From Nitrospira sp. (lineage in GTDB: Bacteria; Nitrospirota; Nitrospiria; Nitrospirales; Nitrospiraceae), in contig JAHFEW010000025.1 of the NCBI GenBank assembly GCA_023248215.1, forward strand, positions 2,490 through 50,105: 47,616 bases of DNA, given 5' to 3'. Below are positions 24,044 to 34,418 of this stretch, in pieces; within the stretch, counting starts at the first letter, position 1; every line of letters starts with the position of its first letter. The translations under genes were made by a program, and so were the position numbers. The notes under the pieces are model-generated. The model had not been told where the DNA came from, did not search any database, and was given only the letters and a program-made list of their open reading frames with translations.

Positions 24044-25609
24044 ATGACCACGCAGAAAGGAACAGTCTATTTGGTTGGCGCCGGCCCTGGTGATCCAAAA
24101 TTGCTGACGTTACGCGGGAAGGAGTGTCTTGAGCAGGCCGATGTCGTTTTGTACGATTACCTCGCGAATGAGGCATTGTTGGGGCACGTCTCCCCGCGAG
24201 CCGAGTTATTGTACGTAGGCCGCCGTGGCCGTGGCCAGTATCGCGACCAATCGGAAATCAATCGTTTGTTGATCGACCATGCTCAGGCGGGAAAGCGCGT
24301 GGTCCGGCTGAAAGGCGGCGATCCATTCGTGTTCGGACGAGGCGGGGAAGAGGCGGAAGCCGTCGCGGCCGCCGGTCTGGAGTTCGAAATCGTGCCCGGA
24401 GTGACCGCTGCCGTGGCGGCGCCTGCCTATGCGGGCATTCCTGTGACCCATCGCACGTTGGCGTCCACTGTTACGTTCGTCACCGGCCATGAAGACCCCA
24501 CGAAAGATCGCAGTGGTGTCGAATGGCCGCGCTTGGCCACGGCGCATGGCACGCTGGTGTTTCTCATGGGCATGACGAATTTGCCGAAGATTGTCCAATG
24601 CCTTCGTGCCGAGGGAAAAGACGGCACGACACCCGCCGCCGTTATTCGCTGGGGCACGCGCGTGTCGCAACAGACCGTCATCGGGACCTTGGACGATATC
24701 GTGGAGAAAGCGGCGGCGGCCCACATGGAACCGCCCACCGTCATTGTAGTCGGAGAGGTGGTGCGTCTCAGGGCGCACCTGAACTGGTTCGAGCGCCGGC
24801 CCTTGTTCGGGAAACGTATCTTGGTGACGAGACCGAAATCGCAGGCGCCGGAGTTTTCAAACTTGATTGCGGCCTCTGGCGGAGAAGCGGTGGAATGCCC
24901 GACCATCGAGATTGTTTCTCCTGAAGACTGGGCTCCGCTCGACAGGGCCTTGACCCGGCTGGCAACCTACAACTGGTTGATCTTCACCAGTGTGAACGGG
25001 ATCGCTCCATTCATGACCCGTCTGGCGGAAACACAACGTGATGCCCGCGCATTGGCCGGTTTCACGATTTGTTGTATCGGGCCACGTACCGCGGAGACCT
25101 TGTCGGCCTATGGATTGCGCGCCGACGTGATCCCGGAGCAATTTCAGGCTGAAGGGATCCTAAAGGCTCTGACCGGCCGGCAGATGCGCGGGGCACGCAT
25201 CTTGATTCCGCGGGCGTTGGTGGCACGGGAGATTCTTCCGGACCAGTTGCGCGCGCAGGGCGCCGACGTGGATGTGGTGCCGGTCTACCGGACGAGACGT
25301 CCTGCTGTGGCGACTGATCGCCTCATCGAACAACTCCGTACTCGCGCCATCGACATCATTTCCTTCACCAGCTCGTCGACGGTGCGGAACTTCGTGGAGT
25401 TGTTTTCGTCGAAGGAAGAAATGCTGCGGCTGGTCGGGGAGACGACCATCGCCTGTATCGGTCCTATTACCGCCGCTACCGCCCGCGAGGCGGGTCTGAC
25501 GGTACAGGTGATGGCCGGCCAGAATACGATTCCGGCACTTGCGGACGGCATTGTGCAGTATGTTACGACTCAGATGGATCGTCGGCCCACCTCGGCGGCG
25601 AGTCGGTGA
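24044..25609 (+). CDS. cobA-hemD: Fused uroporphyrinogen-III C-methyltransferase / uroporphyrinogen-III synthase
   Basis: One 521-residue chain carries two enzymes. Residues 1-250 are a CobA/SUMT domain: VYLVGAGPGDPKLLTLRG, YVGRRGRGQYRDQSEIN, VRLKGGDPFVFGRGGEE and PGVTAAVAAPAYAGIPVTHR. It methylates uroporphyrinogen III twice to give precorrin-2. Residues 265-510 are a HemD domain (KRILVTRPKSQA, WLIFTSVNGIAPFM, FTSSSTVRNF) that closes hydroxymethylbilane into uroporphyrinogen III. Such fusions are known in several phyla. It sits at the branch between heme and siroheme/cobalamin; the SirC-like protein at 6733-7392 could take the precorrin-2. Confidence 0.95.
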   Translation: MTTQKGTVYLVGAGPGDPKLLTLRGKECLEQADVVLYDYLANEALLGHVSPRAELLYVGRRGRGQYRDQSEINRLLIDHAQAGKRVVRLKGGDPFVFGRGGEEAEAVAAAGLEFEIVPGVTAAVAAPAYAGIPVTHRTLASTVTFVTGHEDPTKDRSGVEWPRLATAHGTLVFLMGMTNLPKIVQCLRAEGKDGTTPAAVIRWGTRVSQQTVIGTLDDIVEKAAAAHMEPPTVIVVGEVVRLRAHLNWFERRPLFGKRILVTRPKSQAPEFSNLIAASGGEAVECPTIEIVSPEDWAPLDRALTRLATYNWLIFTSVNGIAPFMTRLAETQRDARALAGFTICCIGPRTAETLSAYGLRADVIPEQFQAEGILKALTGRQMRGARILIPRALVAREILPDQLRAQGADVDVVPVYRTRRPAVATDRLIEQLRTRAIDIISFTSSSTVRNFVELFSSKEEMLRLVGETTIACIGPITAATAREAGLTVQVMAGQNTIPALADGIVQYVTTQMDRRPTSAASR

Positions 25610-25657
25610 CCGAGTTCGATTGATCGTCAGGATCATTACCAGGAGGGAGGAAGCGGC

Positions 25658-26050
25658 ATGGTGCCAGTCAAGTCATTCATGGTTCCGAAGGACAAGTTCA
25701 TTACCGTCGAGCGCGATGTGGATGTGCGCACCGCGGGGCGGGTCATGCGCGACCGCAACATCGGCAGCCTGTTCGTCACGAACGGCAAGGACGTGATCGG
25801 CATTATCACGGACACAGATATGGTGCGGCGGGTTGTGGCCACCGGGGCCGACATGACCAAGACGACCGTCGAGCAGATCATGTCCGCGCCGCTCGTCACG
25901 ATCGAAGAACATAAGACGCTGCTGGACGCGAACGACCTGATGGCGCAAACCCACCTGCGACATCTCGGCGTGACGAAAGATGGACAGCTCGTCGGCATGA
26001 TTTCGGTGCGCGATCTGGTGGTCTTCTTGACCAACCTCCCGAGGAAGTGA
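25658..26050 (+). CDS. CBS-pair domain protein in the heme operon
   Basis: The 130-residue protein is made of two CBS motifs and nothing else. The first ends [16 protein letters not shown] and the second [11 protein letters not shown]. It is a paralogue of the protein at 2207-2641, with the same domain order and several identical segments. GGAGGGAGG precedes the ATG. It lies between cobA-hemD and hemB, only seven bases ahead of hemB, so it is part of the tetrapyrrole transcript. A role as a nucleotide or SAM sensor for the pathway is possible but purely inferred from position. Confidence 0.9.
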   Translation: MVPVKSFMVPKDKFITVERDVDVRTAGRVMRDRNIGSLFVTNGKDVIGIITDTDMVRRVVATGADMTKTTVEQIMSAPLVTIEEHKTLLDANDLMAQTHLRHLGVTKDGQLVGMISVRDLVVFLTNLPRK

Positions 26051-26057
26051 GCGGACC

Positions 26058-27041
26058 ATGGCCTTTCCGATTCAGCGCCTGCGCCGTCTGCGTGAAAAGG
26101 AACCGCTGCGGCGGATGATTCGTGAGACGGGTCTGACTCCGAACGACTTCATCTATCCGGTCTTCGTCACCGAAGGGCAGGGACGTCGCGAGCCGATCGC
26201 CTCCATGCCTGGACAATCGCGGCTCTCCATCGATCTCTTGGTGAAGGAAGCGCTCGACGTGAAGGCGGTGGGCATTCCGGCCCTGATCCTCTTCGGGATT
26301 CCGGAGAGGAAAGACGAGCGCGGCAGTTCCGGGTTCGACCCGGACGGGATCGTGCAACGCGCCCTGCGCACTCTCAAGAAAGAGGTGCCGGACCTGGCGC
26401 TGATTACCGATGTCTGCATCGACGAGTACACGAGTCACGGCCATTGCGGCATCGTGCGACAGGGCAAGATCCTCAATGACGAGACGCTGGATTGTCTCAG
26501 GGCCATGGCGAAGACTCACGCGCAGGCGGGAGCCGACATGGTCGCACCGTCCGATATGATGGACGGACGGGTGGCCGCGATCCGCGACGAGCTGGATCGA
26601 GCCGGATTTGTGGATATTCCCATCATGGCCTATGCGGCGAAATTCGCGTCCTGCTTTTACGCGCCCTTTCGTGACGCGGCCCATTCCAGCCCGCAATTCG
26701 GAGATCGGCAGTCCTACCAGATGGATCCGGCCAACAAGCGCGAAGCCTTGCGGGAGATTGACCTGGACATCGAAGAGGGGGCCGATATCATCATGGTGAA
26801 ACCCGCCATGCCATACCTGGATGTCATCAGCGCCGCGCGTGAACGGACCCTCCTGCCGATCGCCGCCTATCAGGTGAGCGGGGAATACAGCATGATCAAA
26901 GCAGCTGCCCAGGCCGGATGGTTGGACGAGACTCGCGCCATGCTGGAATCGCTCCTTTCGATTAAACGAGCCGGTGCCGAGATGATCTTGACGTATTTTG
27001 CGAAAGAGGCGGCCAGGCTTCTGCAGTCACGGCACGCATGA
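26058..27041 (+). CDS. hemB: Porphobilinogen synthase (delta-aminolevulinic acid dehydratase)
   Basis: The 327-residue HemB condenses two aminolevulinate molecules into porphobilinogen. Lys195 in [16 protein letters not shown] and Lys248 in [10 protein letters not shown] are the two Schiff-base lysines. The catalytic metal segment reads [14 protein letters not shown]: Cys120 and Cys130 are kept, but the position equal to E. coli Cys122 is Asp122. The zinc type has three cysteines and the magnesium type has none, so this is a hybrid site. It overlaps ribF by four bases (ATGA). Confidence 0.97.
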   Translation: MAFPIQRLRRLREKEPLRRMIRETGLTPNDFIYPVFVTEGQGRREPIASMPGQSRLSIDLLVKEALDVKAVGIPALILFGIPERKDERGSSGFDPDGIVQRALRTLKKEVPDLALITDVCIDEYTSHGHCGIVRQGKILNDETLDCLRAMAKTHAQAGADMVAPSDMMDGRVAAIRDELDRAGFVDIPIMAYAAKFASCFYAPFRDAAHSSPQFGDRQSYQMDPANKREALREIDLDIEEGADIIMVKPAMPYLDVISAARERTLLPIAAYQVSGEYSMIKAAAQAGWLDETRAMLESLLSIKRAGAEMILTYFAKEAARLLQSRHA

Positions 27042-28003
27042 AGATTTCTCGCGGTCTCACCCCGTCGACGCCCAGACCCTACGCAGTCGTCACGATCGGC
27101 AATTTCGACGGCCACCACCACGGCCACCGGGCACTCTTGAGCCAGGTCGTGGAGACGGCCCGCCGGGAGGCCGGTACGGCGCTGGTTCTGACCTTCGATC
27201 CCCATCCCGTCAAGATCCTGGCTCCGCAGGTGAACCTCCAGTTTCTGACGACGCCGGAAGAGAAGCTGGCCCGTTTTGATGCAGCGGGCATCGACGAAGT
27301 GGTCTTTCTCGAGTTTACTCCGGCCTTTGCCGGGTTGAGCCCGGCCCAGTTCGCGAAGCAGGTGCTGTGTGATGGCATCGGCACGCGGGAGTTATTTGTT
27401 GGGGAGCACTTTGCCTTTGGAAAGGGCCGTGTCGGGCGCATTGCGGATCTGTTCGAATTCGGCGCCCAACTCGGGTTCCGCGTCCATCCGATGTCGCCCG
27501 TCACCATCGAGGGCGAGGTGGTGAGTTCCACCCGCATCCGCCAGCTGATCCAGGCGGGCGACATGCGGAAAGCCATCCACTTTCTGGGGCGACCCTACAG
27601 CATCGAGGGGACCGTCATTCCTGGCGCGCAGCGCGGGACCGAGCTCGGCTGGCCGACCGCCAACCTCCACCTCCCTCCGGGGCGCGTCATTCCACCGGAT
27701 GGCGTATATGCCGCGCAGACCGTCTGGAATCACCGCTCCTTGAATTCCGTGGTCTACATCGGTACCAGGCCCACATTCGGCGCGGGTGAGCGTTTGCTGG
27801 AGGTGTCGATTCTCGACGAGCGGCTTGATCTCTACGGAGAATCGATTCGGGTGCAGCTCATCGGTTTTGTCCGTGAGGACAAGGTTTTCGCCTCGGCGGA
27901 TGACCTCACCCATCAGATCGCACTGGATGTGGAAACGGCTCGTGCGCAACTCCGCGAGGCGGCGGCGCAGAGCCCTCTGTCGACTACGCTGCCTCGGCTA
28001 TGA
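27038..28003 (+). CDS. ribF: Bifunctional riboflavin kinase / FAD synthetase
   Basis: The 321-residue RibF makes FMN and then FAD. The N-terminal adenylyltransferase domain shows [25 protein letters not shown] and [13 protein letters not shown]. The C-terminal riboflavin kinase domain starts near residue 190 with [17 protein letters not shown] and ends with a typical [21 protein letters not shown]. It starts inside the end of hemB (ATGA overlap), so translation is coupled. Being in a heme operon is an operonic association rather than a pathway link. Confidence 0.96.
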   Translation: MKISRGLTPSTPRPYAVVTIGNFDGHHHGHRALLSQVVETARREAGTALVLTFDPHPVKILAPQVNLQFLTTPEEKLARFDAAGIDEVVFLEFTPAFAGLSPAQFAKQVLCDGIGTRELFVGEHFAFGKGRVGRIADLFEFGAQLGFRVHPMSPVTIEGEVVSSTRIRQLIQAGDMRKAIHFLGRPYSIEGTVIPGAQRGTELGWPTANLHLPPGRVIPPDGVYAAQTVWNHRSLNSVVYIGTRPTFGAGERLLEVSILDERLDLYGESIRVQLIGFVREDKVFASADDLTHQIALDVETARAQLREAAAQSPLSTTLPRL

Positions 28004-28006
28004 GCC

Positions 28007-29500
28007 ATGATGGTTTTTCCGACAGGCTCTCACCACCCGCTCCATAAGCAGGTTGCCAAGGTCGTTCGTGCGCGAGGGCTGCTGCAACCGGGACAGAAGG
28101 TTTTGGTGGCCGTCTCCGGCGGGCCCGATTCCGTGGCGTTGCTCTCAATTCTGCACGCTCTTGCTCCAGCATGGGGTTTCTCGCTGACGGTGGTGCATTG
28201 CAACTACGGTCTGCGGGGCGACGAATCCGCTGGCGATGCTCTGTTTGTCACCGCACTCTGCCGCCGATTGGATATCCCTTGTCTCGTCAAGCCACTCAGC
28301 GCAGGCCGACGCGGAGCCGGTGTATCCAGCTCTCTCCAGGCGCGTGCCAGGGAGTCTCGCTATCGGCTGTTTCGTGAGCTGGCCGGTGAACTCGGCGTAG
28401 AACGGGTGGCGCTCGGGCACAATGCGGATGATCAGGCCGAAACCGTCCTGCTGCGAATGTTACGCGGCGCCGGCTTGCGCGGATTGGCCGGCATGCCGCA
28501 CATTCGCGAGCGACTCTTTGTGCGGCCACTGTTGAGTATCTCGCGCCAAGAAATCCTGTCCTATCTGGAGGCCGTGGGATTGCCCTATCGGACCGACTCC
28601 AGCAATGCCAAGTCCATCTACCTGCGCAATCGCGTCAGGCATGAACTGCTTCCGGTCATACAATCCCTGGCCCCCGCTGCGATCCGGATGTTGGCGCGCC
28701 AGGCCGACATCCTTCGTGATGATGACCGTCTCCTGGACTCTGTGGCTGCGCGTCGTCTGGCGCGGATCATTCGGACTCGCGACTCGACGACCCTGATGCT
28801 TGATCGTGCGGCGTTGCTTGAACAGCCGGCCGCGCTGCAACGCCGGATGCTCCGACAGGCCCTGCAGGCGCTGTCGCCGTCATCCAGTACGCCACGAAGC
28901 GACCTGCTGATGTCGTTGTTGGCGTCCCTGGCTTCTCCACGATCGGGAGGCGCCTGGAAGGTCGGGGCGGTGACGGTCGCTTGTGAACAGCATCAGCTGC
29001 GGTTGACCACTGCGGCTCCGCCGTGCCGCGGCGCAGGCGCAGCCAGTGGATCGGAATGTAGAACCTCAGGTCCCTCATCCGATATGTTGACCATCTCCTC
29101 CCTGCCATCAACGGCTTCGTGGCCCTTGACCGGGGAGTTGATCCGTATCCGGACGGTGACCTGTGAGAGGGGACAGGTCCTGCTGAGAAAGAAATCTCCC
29201 GCCGTCGCCCTCTTCGATGCCGAGCAGCTGTCCCTGCCGTTGAAGATTCGAACCTGGCGCCAAGGAGATTGGTTTTGCCCCACCGGCATGAATGGGCGAC
29301 GAAAGAAATTGCAAGATTACTTCACAGATGCAAAACTGGGTCGGTCTATGCGAGAACGGATGCCGCTGGTGCTGTCGCGTGACGGCATTGCCTGGATCGT
29401 CGGCCTGCGACCCGATGCCCGATTCGCCGCCACCACCTCGACGACCCGGTTTATCGTGGCCCGTGTCAGGCAGCCTACCCGTCGGAAAGGAGCCTTCTAG
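28007..29500 (+). CDS. tilS: tRNA(Ile)-lysidine synthase
   Basis: The 497-residue TilS modifies C34 of the tRNA-Ile that reads AUA, changing both its decoding and its charging. The PP-loop VAVSGGPDSVALLSIL near residue 33 binds ATP. HNADDQAETVLLRMLRGAGLRGLAGM and YRTDSSNAKSIYLRNRVRHELLP are the other family blocks. The C-terminal domain keeps KLQDYFTDAKLGRSMRERMPLV. It is an essential-type gene, starting four bases after the ribF stop and ending three bases before hpt; tilS-hpt-ftsH is a very common bacterial order. Confidence 0.96.
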   Translation: MMVFPTGSHHPLHKQVAKVVRARGLLQPGQKVLVAVSGGPDSVALLSILHALAPAWGFSLTVVHCNYGLRGDESAGDALFVTALCRRLDIPCLVKPLSAGRRGAGVSSSLQARARESRYRLFRELAGELGVERVALGHNADDQAETVLLRMLRGAGLRGLAGMPHIRERLFVRPLLSISRQEILSYLEAVGLPYRTDSSNAKSIYLRNRVRHELLPVIQSLAPAAIRMLARQADILRDDDRLLDSVAARRLARIIRTRDSTTLMLDRAALLEQPAALQRRMLRQALQALSPSSSTPRSDLLMSLLASLASPRSGGAWKVGAVTVACEQHQLRLTTAAPPCRGAGAASGSECRTSGPSSDMLTISSLPSTASWPLTGELIRIRTVTCERGQVLLRKKSPAVALFDAEQLSLPLKIRTWRQGDWFCPTGMNGRRKKLQDYFTDAKLGRSMRERMPLVLSRDGIAWIVGLRPDARFAATTSTTRFIVARVRQPTRRKGAF

Positions 29501-29502
29501 GA

Positions 29503-30054
29503 ATGGAACGCATTTTTGGTCGTCCGATCGTGACGCAAGAACAGATGCGGACTCGAATCCGAGAGCTCGGCAGGCAGATTGCATCCGACTACGCCGGAAA
29601 AGATTTGGTGTTGGTCGGTGTGCTGAAGGGGGCCTATGCCTTCTATGCCGACTTGGCACGGGCTATCCGGATTCCGATGCAGGTGGAATTTATCGTCGTG
29701 ACGAGTTATGGACCCGGCAAAAAAAGCTCCGGTAAGGTTAAGGTGGTGTCGGACCTGACAGAGCCAATCGCCGGCAAGGACGTATTGCTGGTGGAGGATA
29801 TTGTCGATTCGGGCCTCACCGTTCAACATCTCATCAAGACGCTGTCCAAGCGAAAGCCTCGATCGTTGAAGGTCTGTACGCTCTTGAGCAAGCCTGAACG
29901 CCGGACGGTCGATGTGGATCTGGAGTACGTGGGATTTAAGATCCCGAATAGGTTTGTCGTCGGCTACGGTCTCGACTATCGACAGCAGTACCGTAACCTG
30001 CCTTACTTGGCCGCACTCGATCAGGCCGATGAAAGGGAGCAAGAGTCTGCATGA
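29503..30054 (+). CDS. hpt: Hypoxanthine phosphoribosyltransferase
   Basis: The 183-residue type I phosphoribosyltransferase salvages hypoxanthine and guanine to IMP and GMP. The PRPP loop VLLVEDIVDSGLTVQHL, the VLKGAYAFYADLARAI segment and the closing FVVGYGLDYRQQYRNLPYL are diagnostic. GGAAAGGAG lies within the end of tilS, 13 bases before the ATG. It belongs to the conserved tilS-hpt-ftsH string. Substrate preference between hypoxanthine and guanine cannot be read from sequence. Confidence 0.96.
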   Translation: MERIFGRPIVTQEQMRTRIRELGRQIASDYAGKDLVLVGVLKGAYAFYADLARAIRIPMQVEFIVVTSYGPGKKSSGKVKVVSDLTEPIAGKDVLLVEDIVDSGLTVQHLIKTLSKRKPRSLKVCTLLSKPERRTVDVDLEYVGFKIPNRFVVGYGLDYRQQYRNLPYLAALDQADEREQESA

Positions 30055-30059
30055 AAGGT

Positions 30060-30087
30060 TGTTACCCCTGCTGAACCTATGGTAACA
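30060..30087 (+). promoter_or_regulatory. Inverted repeat upstream of ftsH
   Basis: TGTTACC (30060-30066) and GGTAACA (30081-30087) form a perfect seven-base inverted repeat with a 14-base spacer in the 88-base gap between hpt and ftsH. It could be an operator or a small hairpin; there is no T run for a terminator. Confidence 0.35.
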
Positions 30088-30142
30088 TTCGGCAGAGTTA
30101 TCATGATCTGCAGTCTGCCTAATATCCTCAAAGGAGAGGTGG

Positions 30143-31957
30143 ATGAATTCACGTGTAAAGAATTTGTTGTTCTGGGTCGTGGTCGGCCTGTTCATGATTT
30201 TGTTGTTCAATCTGTTTAGTGTCCCGACCCACGCGCCGGAAGATGAAGTGATATTCAGCGATTTCATGGCCAAGCTGGACAAGGGCGAGGTCATGAAGGT
30301 GACGATCAAGGCCAACCACATCAGCGCTATTCTGAAAGACCAAAGCCGGATTCGGACCTATACGGCCGAATATCCGGAGTTGGTCAAGCATCTGCGCGAG
30401 AAGGATGTCCAGATCGAAGCCAGGCCGCCGGATGAGAGTCCCTGGTACATCACCTTCCTGGTGACGTGGGGTCCGTTTATTCTGTTCCTTGGCCTCTGGT
30501 TTTTCCTCATGCGACAGATGCAAATCGGTGGCAATAAAGCGCTGTCGTTTGGGAAGAGCCGTGCCAGGATGTTGACCGAAGAGCGGAAGAAGGTCACCTT
30601 CTCCGATGTCGCAGGCATCGAAGAAGCGAAGGAAGAAGTCCTGGAAATCATCGAGTTTTTGAAAGATCCGAGAAAGTTTCAGAAGCTGGGTGGGCGTATT
30701 CCTAAGGGTGTCCTCATCGTCGGCCCTCCGGGTACCGGTAAAACGTTGCTGGCCAAGGCCATTGCAGGGGAGGCGGGAGTTCCGTTCTTCAGCATCAGTG
30801 GTTCGGATTTCGTTGAAATGTTTGTGGGCGTGGGCGCATCCAGGGTGCGAGACCTCTTCGAGCAGGGGAAAAAACATGCCCCCTGTATCATCTTCATTGA
30901 CGAAATCGATGCCGTCGGTCGTCTTCGTGGTGCTGGTCTCGGCGGAGGCCACGACGAGCGTGAGCAAACGCTGAATCAGTTGCTCGTTGAGATGGACGGG
31001 TTCGATACGACGGAAGGCGTCATTTTGATCGCGGCCACGAATCGTCCTGATGTCCTCGATCCGGCGTTGCTGCGTCCGGGCCGTTTCGATCGCCAGGTGG
31101 TGGTGAACCGTCCCGATCTGCGTGGGCGGTCGGAGATCCTGAAGGTCCACACCAAGAAAGTGCCGCTGGCCTCGGATGTCGAACTAGAGAAGATTGCCCG
31201 TGGTACGCCTGGATTCTCGGGCGCCGATCTTGAAAATCTGGTGAATGAAGCCGCACTTTGGGCGGCTCGCTGGAACAAGAAAGAGGTCGAGCTGATTGAC
31301 TTTGAAATGGCGAAAGACAAGGTGTTGATGGGCGCGGAACGCAAGAGCATGGTGCTCAGCGACGAAGAAAAGCGCACAACGGCCTATCATGAGGCCGGTC
31401 ACGCCCTCATGGCAAAGCTGTTGCCCGGAACGGATCCCGTCCATAAGGTGACGATTATTCCCCGTGGTCGAGCGCTTGGCGTGACCATGCAGCTTCCGAC
31501 GGACGATCGGCACAACTACTCCAAGGACTTTCTCTACAACAATCTCGCAATCCTCATGGGCGGGCGAGTGGCTGAGGAGTTGGTGCTGCACGACGTGACG
31601 ACCGGAGCAGGGAATGACCTCGAGCGGGCCACAGACCTTGCCAGAAAAATGGTGTGCGAGTGGGGCATGAGTGAAAAGCTGGGGCCATTGACGTTCGGCC
31701 GAAAAGAAGAGGAAATTTTCCTTGGCCGAGAGATCGCTACGAAGCGTGACTTCAGCGAGCAGGTTGCGCTGGAAATTGATCACGAGGTCAGGCGTCTGGT
31801 CACGGAAAATTACGAACGCGCCAAGCGTATCTTGACCGACAACATGGCTAGCCTCAAGGCGCTGGCTGAAGCGTTGTTGGAAAAGGAAGTGTTGGACGCG
31901 CTGGAGATCGATCAGATCCTCATTCAGGGATCTTCATCGCAGACGGTTCCCGCCTAA
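30143..31957 (+). CDS. ftsH: ATP-dependent zinc metalloprotease FtsH
   Basis: The 604-residue membrane AAA protease degrades misfolded and short-lived membrane and soluble proteins. Two transmembrane helices (about 8-24 and 103-123) flank a small periplasmic domain. The AAA module has Walker A GPPGTGKT at 194-201, Walker [12 protein letters not shown] and the second region of homology [19 protein letters not shown]. The zinc site HEAGH is at 416-420. The pore segment [17 protein letters not shown] is intact. AAAGGAG precedes the ATG. It appears complete and standard. Confidence 0.98.
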   Translation: MNSRVKNLLFWVVVGLFMILLFNLFSVPTHAPEDEVIFSDFMAKLDKGEVMKVTIKANHISAILKDQSRIRTYTAEYPELVKHLREKDVQIEARPPDESPWYITFLVTWGPFILFLGLWFFLMRQMQIGGNKALSFGKSRARMLTEERKKVTFSDVAGIEEAKEEVLEIIEFLKDPRKFQKLGGRIPKGVLIVGPPGTGKTLLAKAIAGEAGVPFFSISGSDFVEMFVGVGASRVRDLFEQGKKHAPCIIFIDEIDAVGRLRGAGLGGGHDEREQTLNQLLVEMDGFDTTEGVILIAATNRPDVLDPALLRPGRFDRQVVVNRPDLRGRSEILKVHTKKVPLASDVELEKIARGTPGFSGADLENLVNEAALWAARWNKKEVELIDFEMAKDKVLMGAERKSMVLSDEEKRTTAYHEAGHALMAKLLPGTDPVHKVTIIPRGRALGVTMQLPTDDRHNYSKDFLYNNLAILMGGRVAEELVLHDVTTGAGNDLERATDLARKMVCEWGMSEKLGPLTFGRKEEEIFLGREIATKRDFSEQVALEIDHEVRRLVTENYERAKRILTDNMASLKALAEALLEKEVLDALEIDQILIQGSSSQTVPA

Positions 31958-31975
31958 TCTGTGTACGTCTGTCTT

Positions 31976-32005
31976 CGCAGGGGCATCGTTTGACGTGCCC
32001 CTGCG
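31976..32005 (+). terminator. Hairpin after ftsH
   Basis: CGCAGGGGCA (31976-31985) pairs perfectly with TGCCCCTGCG (31996-32005), with a small inner CGT/ACG pairing in the loop. It lies 18 bases after the ftsH stop codon. A T run is missing, so termination efficiency is uncertain. The remaining bases to folP (32006-32159) hold nothing I can identify. Confidence 0.55.
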
Positions 32006-32159
32006 AGGCAGGTACCTCGAGTGAGTTCCATGCCAGGGTTGGTTGGGAAGAAGCTCCTACAGATGGTAGTTGTGGTCTCCGTTTCCCTACCGTACTACAC
32101 GTATTTCGCGTCGTGATGTCCCGTTCTGATCGTCATCACCGAGGGGACTTGTCTTGACC

Positions 32160-33050
32160 ATGACCACCGCGACTTCCTCCCGACCTCTCGTTTTGACGGC
32201 GGGATCACAGACGCTTCGTTTTGAATCCCGTCCACTCATGATGGGGATCCTGAACGTCACCCCCGATTCATTCTCAGATGGGGGCGCCTACGTCACGGTC
32301 GAACAGGCTCTGAGTCATGCCAGACAGATGCAAGCGGAAGGCGCCGATATCATTGACATTGGGGCTGAATCTTCCAGGCCCGGCGCTCAACCTATCGACG
32401 AATCCGAAGAGCTTCGACGCCTCATTCCTGTCTTGGAAGCAGTCCATGACGCGGTGCCGCTTCCCATTTCGGTTGATACGACAAAAGCCGCTGTTGCCCG
32501 CCGGGCCATTCAGGCTGGCGCCACCATTGTGAATGACATCAGTGCGTTGCGTGGTGATCCGCTAATGGCAGCGCTCGTGGCAGAAACCGGTGCCGCAGTG
32601 GTTCTTATGCACATGCAGGGGACGCCGCAGACCATGCAGCAGGCGCCCCGTTACCAGAACGTCGTAGAAGAAGTGTCCGCGTTCCTCTGCGAACGGGTGC
32701 AGGCGGCGATCGATCATGGCATCCGCCGAAGGCAGATCATTCTTGACCCCGGCTTCGGTTTTGGTAAGCTCCAAGAGCATAATCTTCAACTGCTGGCTAG
32801 TTTCGATATGCTGACTCACCTCGGGTATCCGGTGCTTGCTGGAGTGTCCCGCAAACAGTTCATCGGTGCCCTGGTGCAACAGCCGGTACACGAGCGGGGC
32901 TACGGCACTGCCGGTGCGGTCGCAGTCGCCGTGCTCAAAGGCGCCCATATCATTCGTGTGCATGACGTCCGATCCATGCGGGACACGGTGTCTGTCGTGT
33001 CAGCCATTTCCCGTCACGCGCGTTCTGGTGTAGAGGTATCCAATGCGTAA
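32160..33050 (+). CDS. folP: Dihydropteroate synthase
   Basis: The 296-residue TIM-barrel enzyme joins para-aminobenzoate to the pterin pyrophosphate in folate synthesis and is the sulfonamide target. [58 protein letters not shown] and [10 protein letters not shown] are all present. The ATG at 32160 gives MTTATSSRP; an in-frame TTG two codons upstream has better spacing from GAGGGG and could be used instead. It overlaps glmM by eight bases, the common ftsH-folP-glmM order. Confidence 0.96.
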   Translation: MTTATSSRPLVLTAGSQTLRFESRPLMMGILNVTPDSFSDGGAYVTVEQALSHARQMQAEGADIIDIGAESSRPGAQPIDESEELRRLIPVLEAVHDAVPLPISVDTTKAAVARRAIQAGATIVNDISALRGDPLMAALVAETGAAVVLMHMQGTPQTMQQAPRYQNVVEEVSAFLCERVQAAIDHGIRRRQIILDPGFGFGKLQEHNLQLLASFDMLTHLGYPVLAGVSRKQFIGALVQQPVHERGYGTAGAVAVAVLKGAHIIRVHDVRSMRDTVSVVSAISRHARSGVEVSNA

Positions 33051-34392
33051 ATTGTTCGGCACAGATGGCATTCGGGGTGTGGCGAATCTCGAACCGATGA
33101 CCAGCGAAATAGCGATGCAGCTGGGGCGAGCCGCGGCCCATATTTTCATGCGGCGCGCCGGTCGGCACCAGGTCGTCATTGGGAAAGACACGCGCTTATC
33201 GGGCTATATGCTGGAATCGGCGTTGACCTCGGGTATTTGCTCCATGGGAGTGGATGTCTTGCTCGTCGGCCCCATGCCGACCCCGGCCATCGCGTTCCTT
33301 ACGCGGAGTTTGCGGGCGGACGCCGGTGTCGTCATTTCAGCCTCGCACAATCCCTATCAGGATAACGGCATCAAATTCTTCTCCAACGAGGGATTCAAAC
33401 TGCCCGACGAGGTCGAGGCGCGTATCGAACAATTGATCATTTCCGACGAGATCAAGCACCTTCGTCCGACGGCCGATGCGATCGGAAAAGCCTATCGTAT
33501 CGGCGATGCCGAAGGGCGCTATATTGAATTCGTCAAACGCTCGCTTCCCAGGGATCTCGATCTTCAGGGGATCAAGCTGGTCGTGGACTGTGCCAACGGT
33601 GCGGCATACAAAGTGGCTCCTGCCGTGCTTCGCGAGCTCGGCGCCGAGATTGAAATCATCGGGGACAAGCCGGACGGCCTGAACATCAATGACGGGTGCG
33701 GGGCCGTGCATCCGGAACGAGTGCAGGAGGCGGTCCGCCGGCATGGAGCGCATCTCGGCATAGCGCTGGACGGCGATGCTGATCGTGCCATCTTCGTCTG
33801 CGAGCAGGGCAAGATCGTGGATGGCGACCATGTCATGGCCGCGCTGGGGCTCGATTTGCACGCGCAAGGCCAACTCGCCTGTAAAACGGTTGTGGGAACC
33901 GTCATGAGCAACTTCGGGTTGGAACTCGCCATGAATAAGGCCGGGATTCAATTGATGCGCACGCCCGTGGGAGACCGATACCTCATGGAGCGCATGCTCG
34001 CCGACGGGTATAACTTCGGCGGGGAGCAGTCAGGCCACTTTATCTTCCTGGACCATAACACCACGGGCGACGGTTTGATCTCGGCGCTGCAGATTCTCTC
34101 GCTGATGAAGCGCACCGGTACACCGCTCTCTGAACTCGCGAAAGCGATGACCGCCGTCCCTCAGATCCTGCTGAACGTCCAGGTGAAACATAAGCCAGAC
34201 CTGAACCAGATTCCAGACATCCAGCAGGCCATCAAGACCGCGGAAGCGGCCCTCAATGGAAGCGGCCGCGTGCTCGTGCGTTATTCCGGCACCGAAGCGC
34301 TGTTGCGGATCATGGTCGAAGGCGAACGCGATTCTACGATCCGTGAGGTGGCCGATCACCTTGCCGACATCGTTCGCGCTCGTATCGGATAG
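33043..34392 (+). CDS. glmM: Phosphoglucosamine mutase
   Basis: This is a 449-residue GlmM converting glucosamine-6-phosphate to glucosamine-1-phosphate for peptidoglycan and lipopolysaccharide. Ser101 in [12 protein letters not shown] is the phosphoserine. [11 protein letters not shown] is the metal loop, GGEQSGHFI the sugar loop, and [15 protein letters not shown] the phosphate-binding C-terminus. The start [12 protein letters not shown] is typical. It begins inside the end of folP and is followed by comEC after 26 bases. Confidence 0.97.
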   Translation: MRKLFGTDGIRGVANLEPMTSEIAMQLGRAAAHIFMRRAGRHQVVIGKDTRLSGYMLESALTSGICSMGVDVLLVGPMPTPAIAFLTRSLRADAGVVISASHNPYQDNGIKFFSNEGFKLPDEVEARIEQLIISDEIKHLRPTADAIGKAYRIGDAEGRYIEFVKRSLPRDLDLQGIKLVVDCANGAAYKVAPAVLRELGAEIEIIGDKPDGLNINDGCGAVHPERVQEAVRRHGAHLGIALDGDADRAIFVCEQGKIVDGDHVMAALGLDLHAQGQLACKTVVGTVMSNFGLELAMNKAGIQLMRTPVGDRYLMERMLADGYNFGGEQSGHFIFLDHNTTGDGLISALQILSLMKRTGTPLSELAKAMTAVPQILLNVQVKHKPDLNQIPDIQQAIKTAEAALNGSGRVLVRYSGTEALLRIMVEGERDSTIREVADHLADIVRARIG

Positions 34393-34418
34393 CATCGAGG
34401 CCTCGTCGCAGGCGCCGG

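Noticed and set aside
30149-31150. A 333-codon open frame antisense to ftsH
   Set aside because: The plus strand encodes an intact FtsH with all catalytic motifs; the antisense frame has no recognisable domain or start signal.
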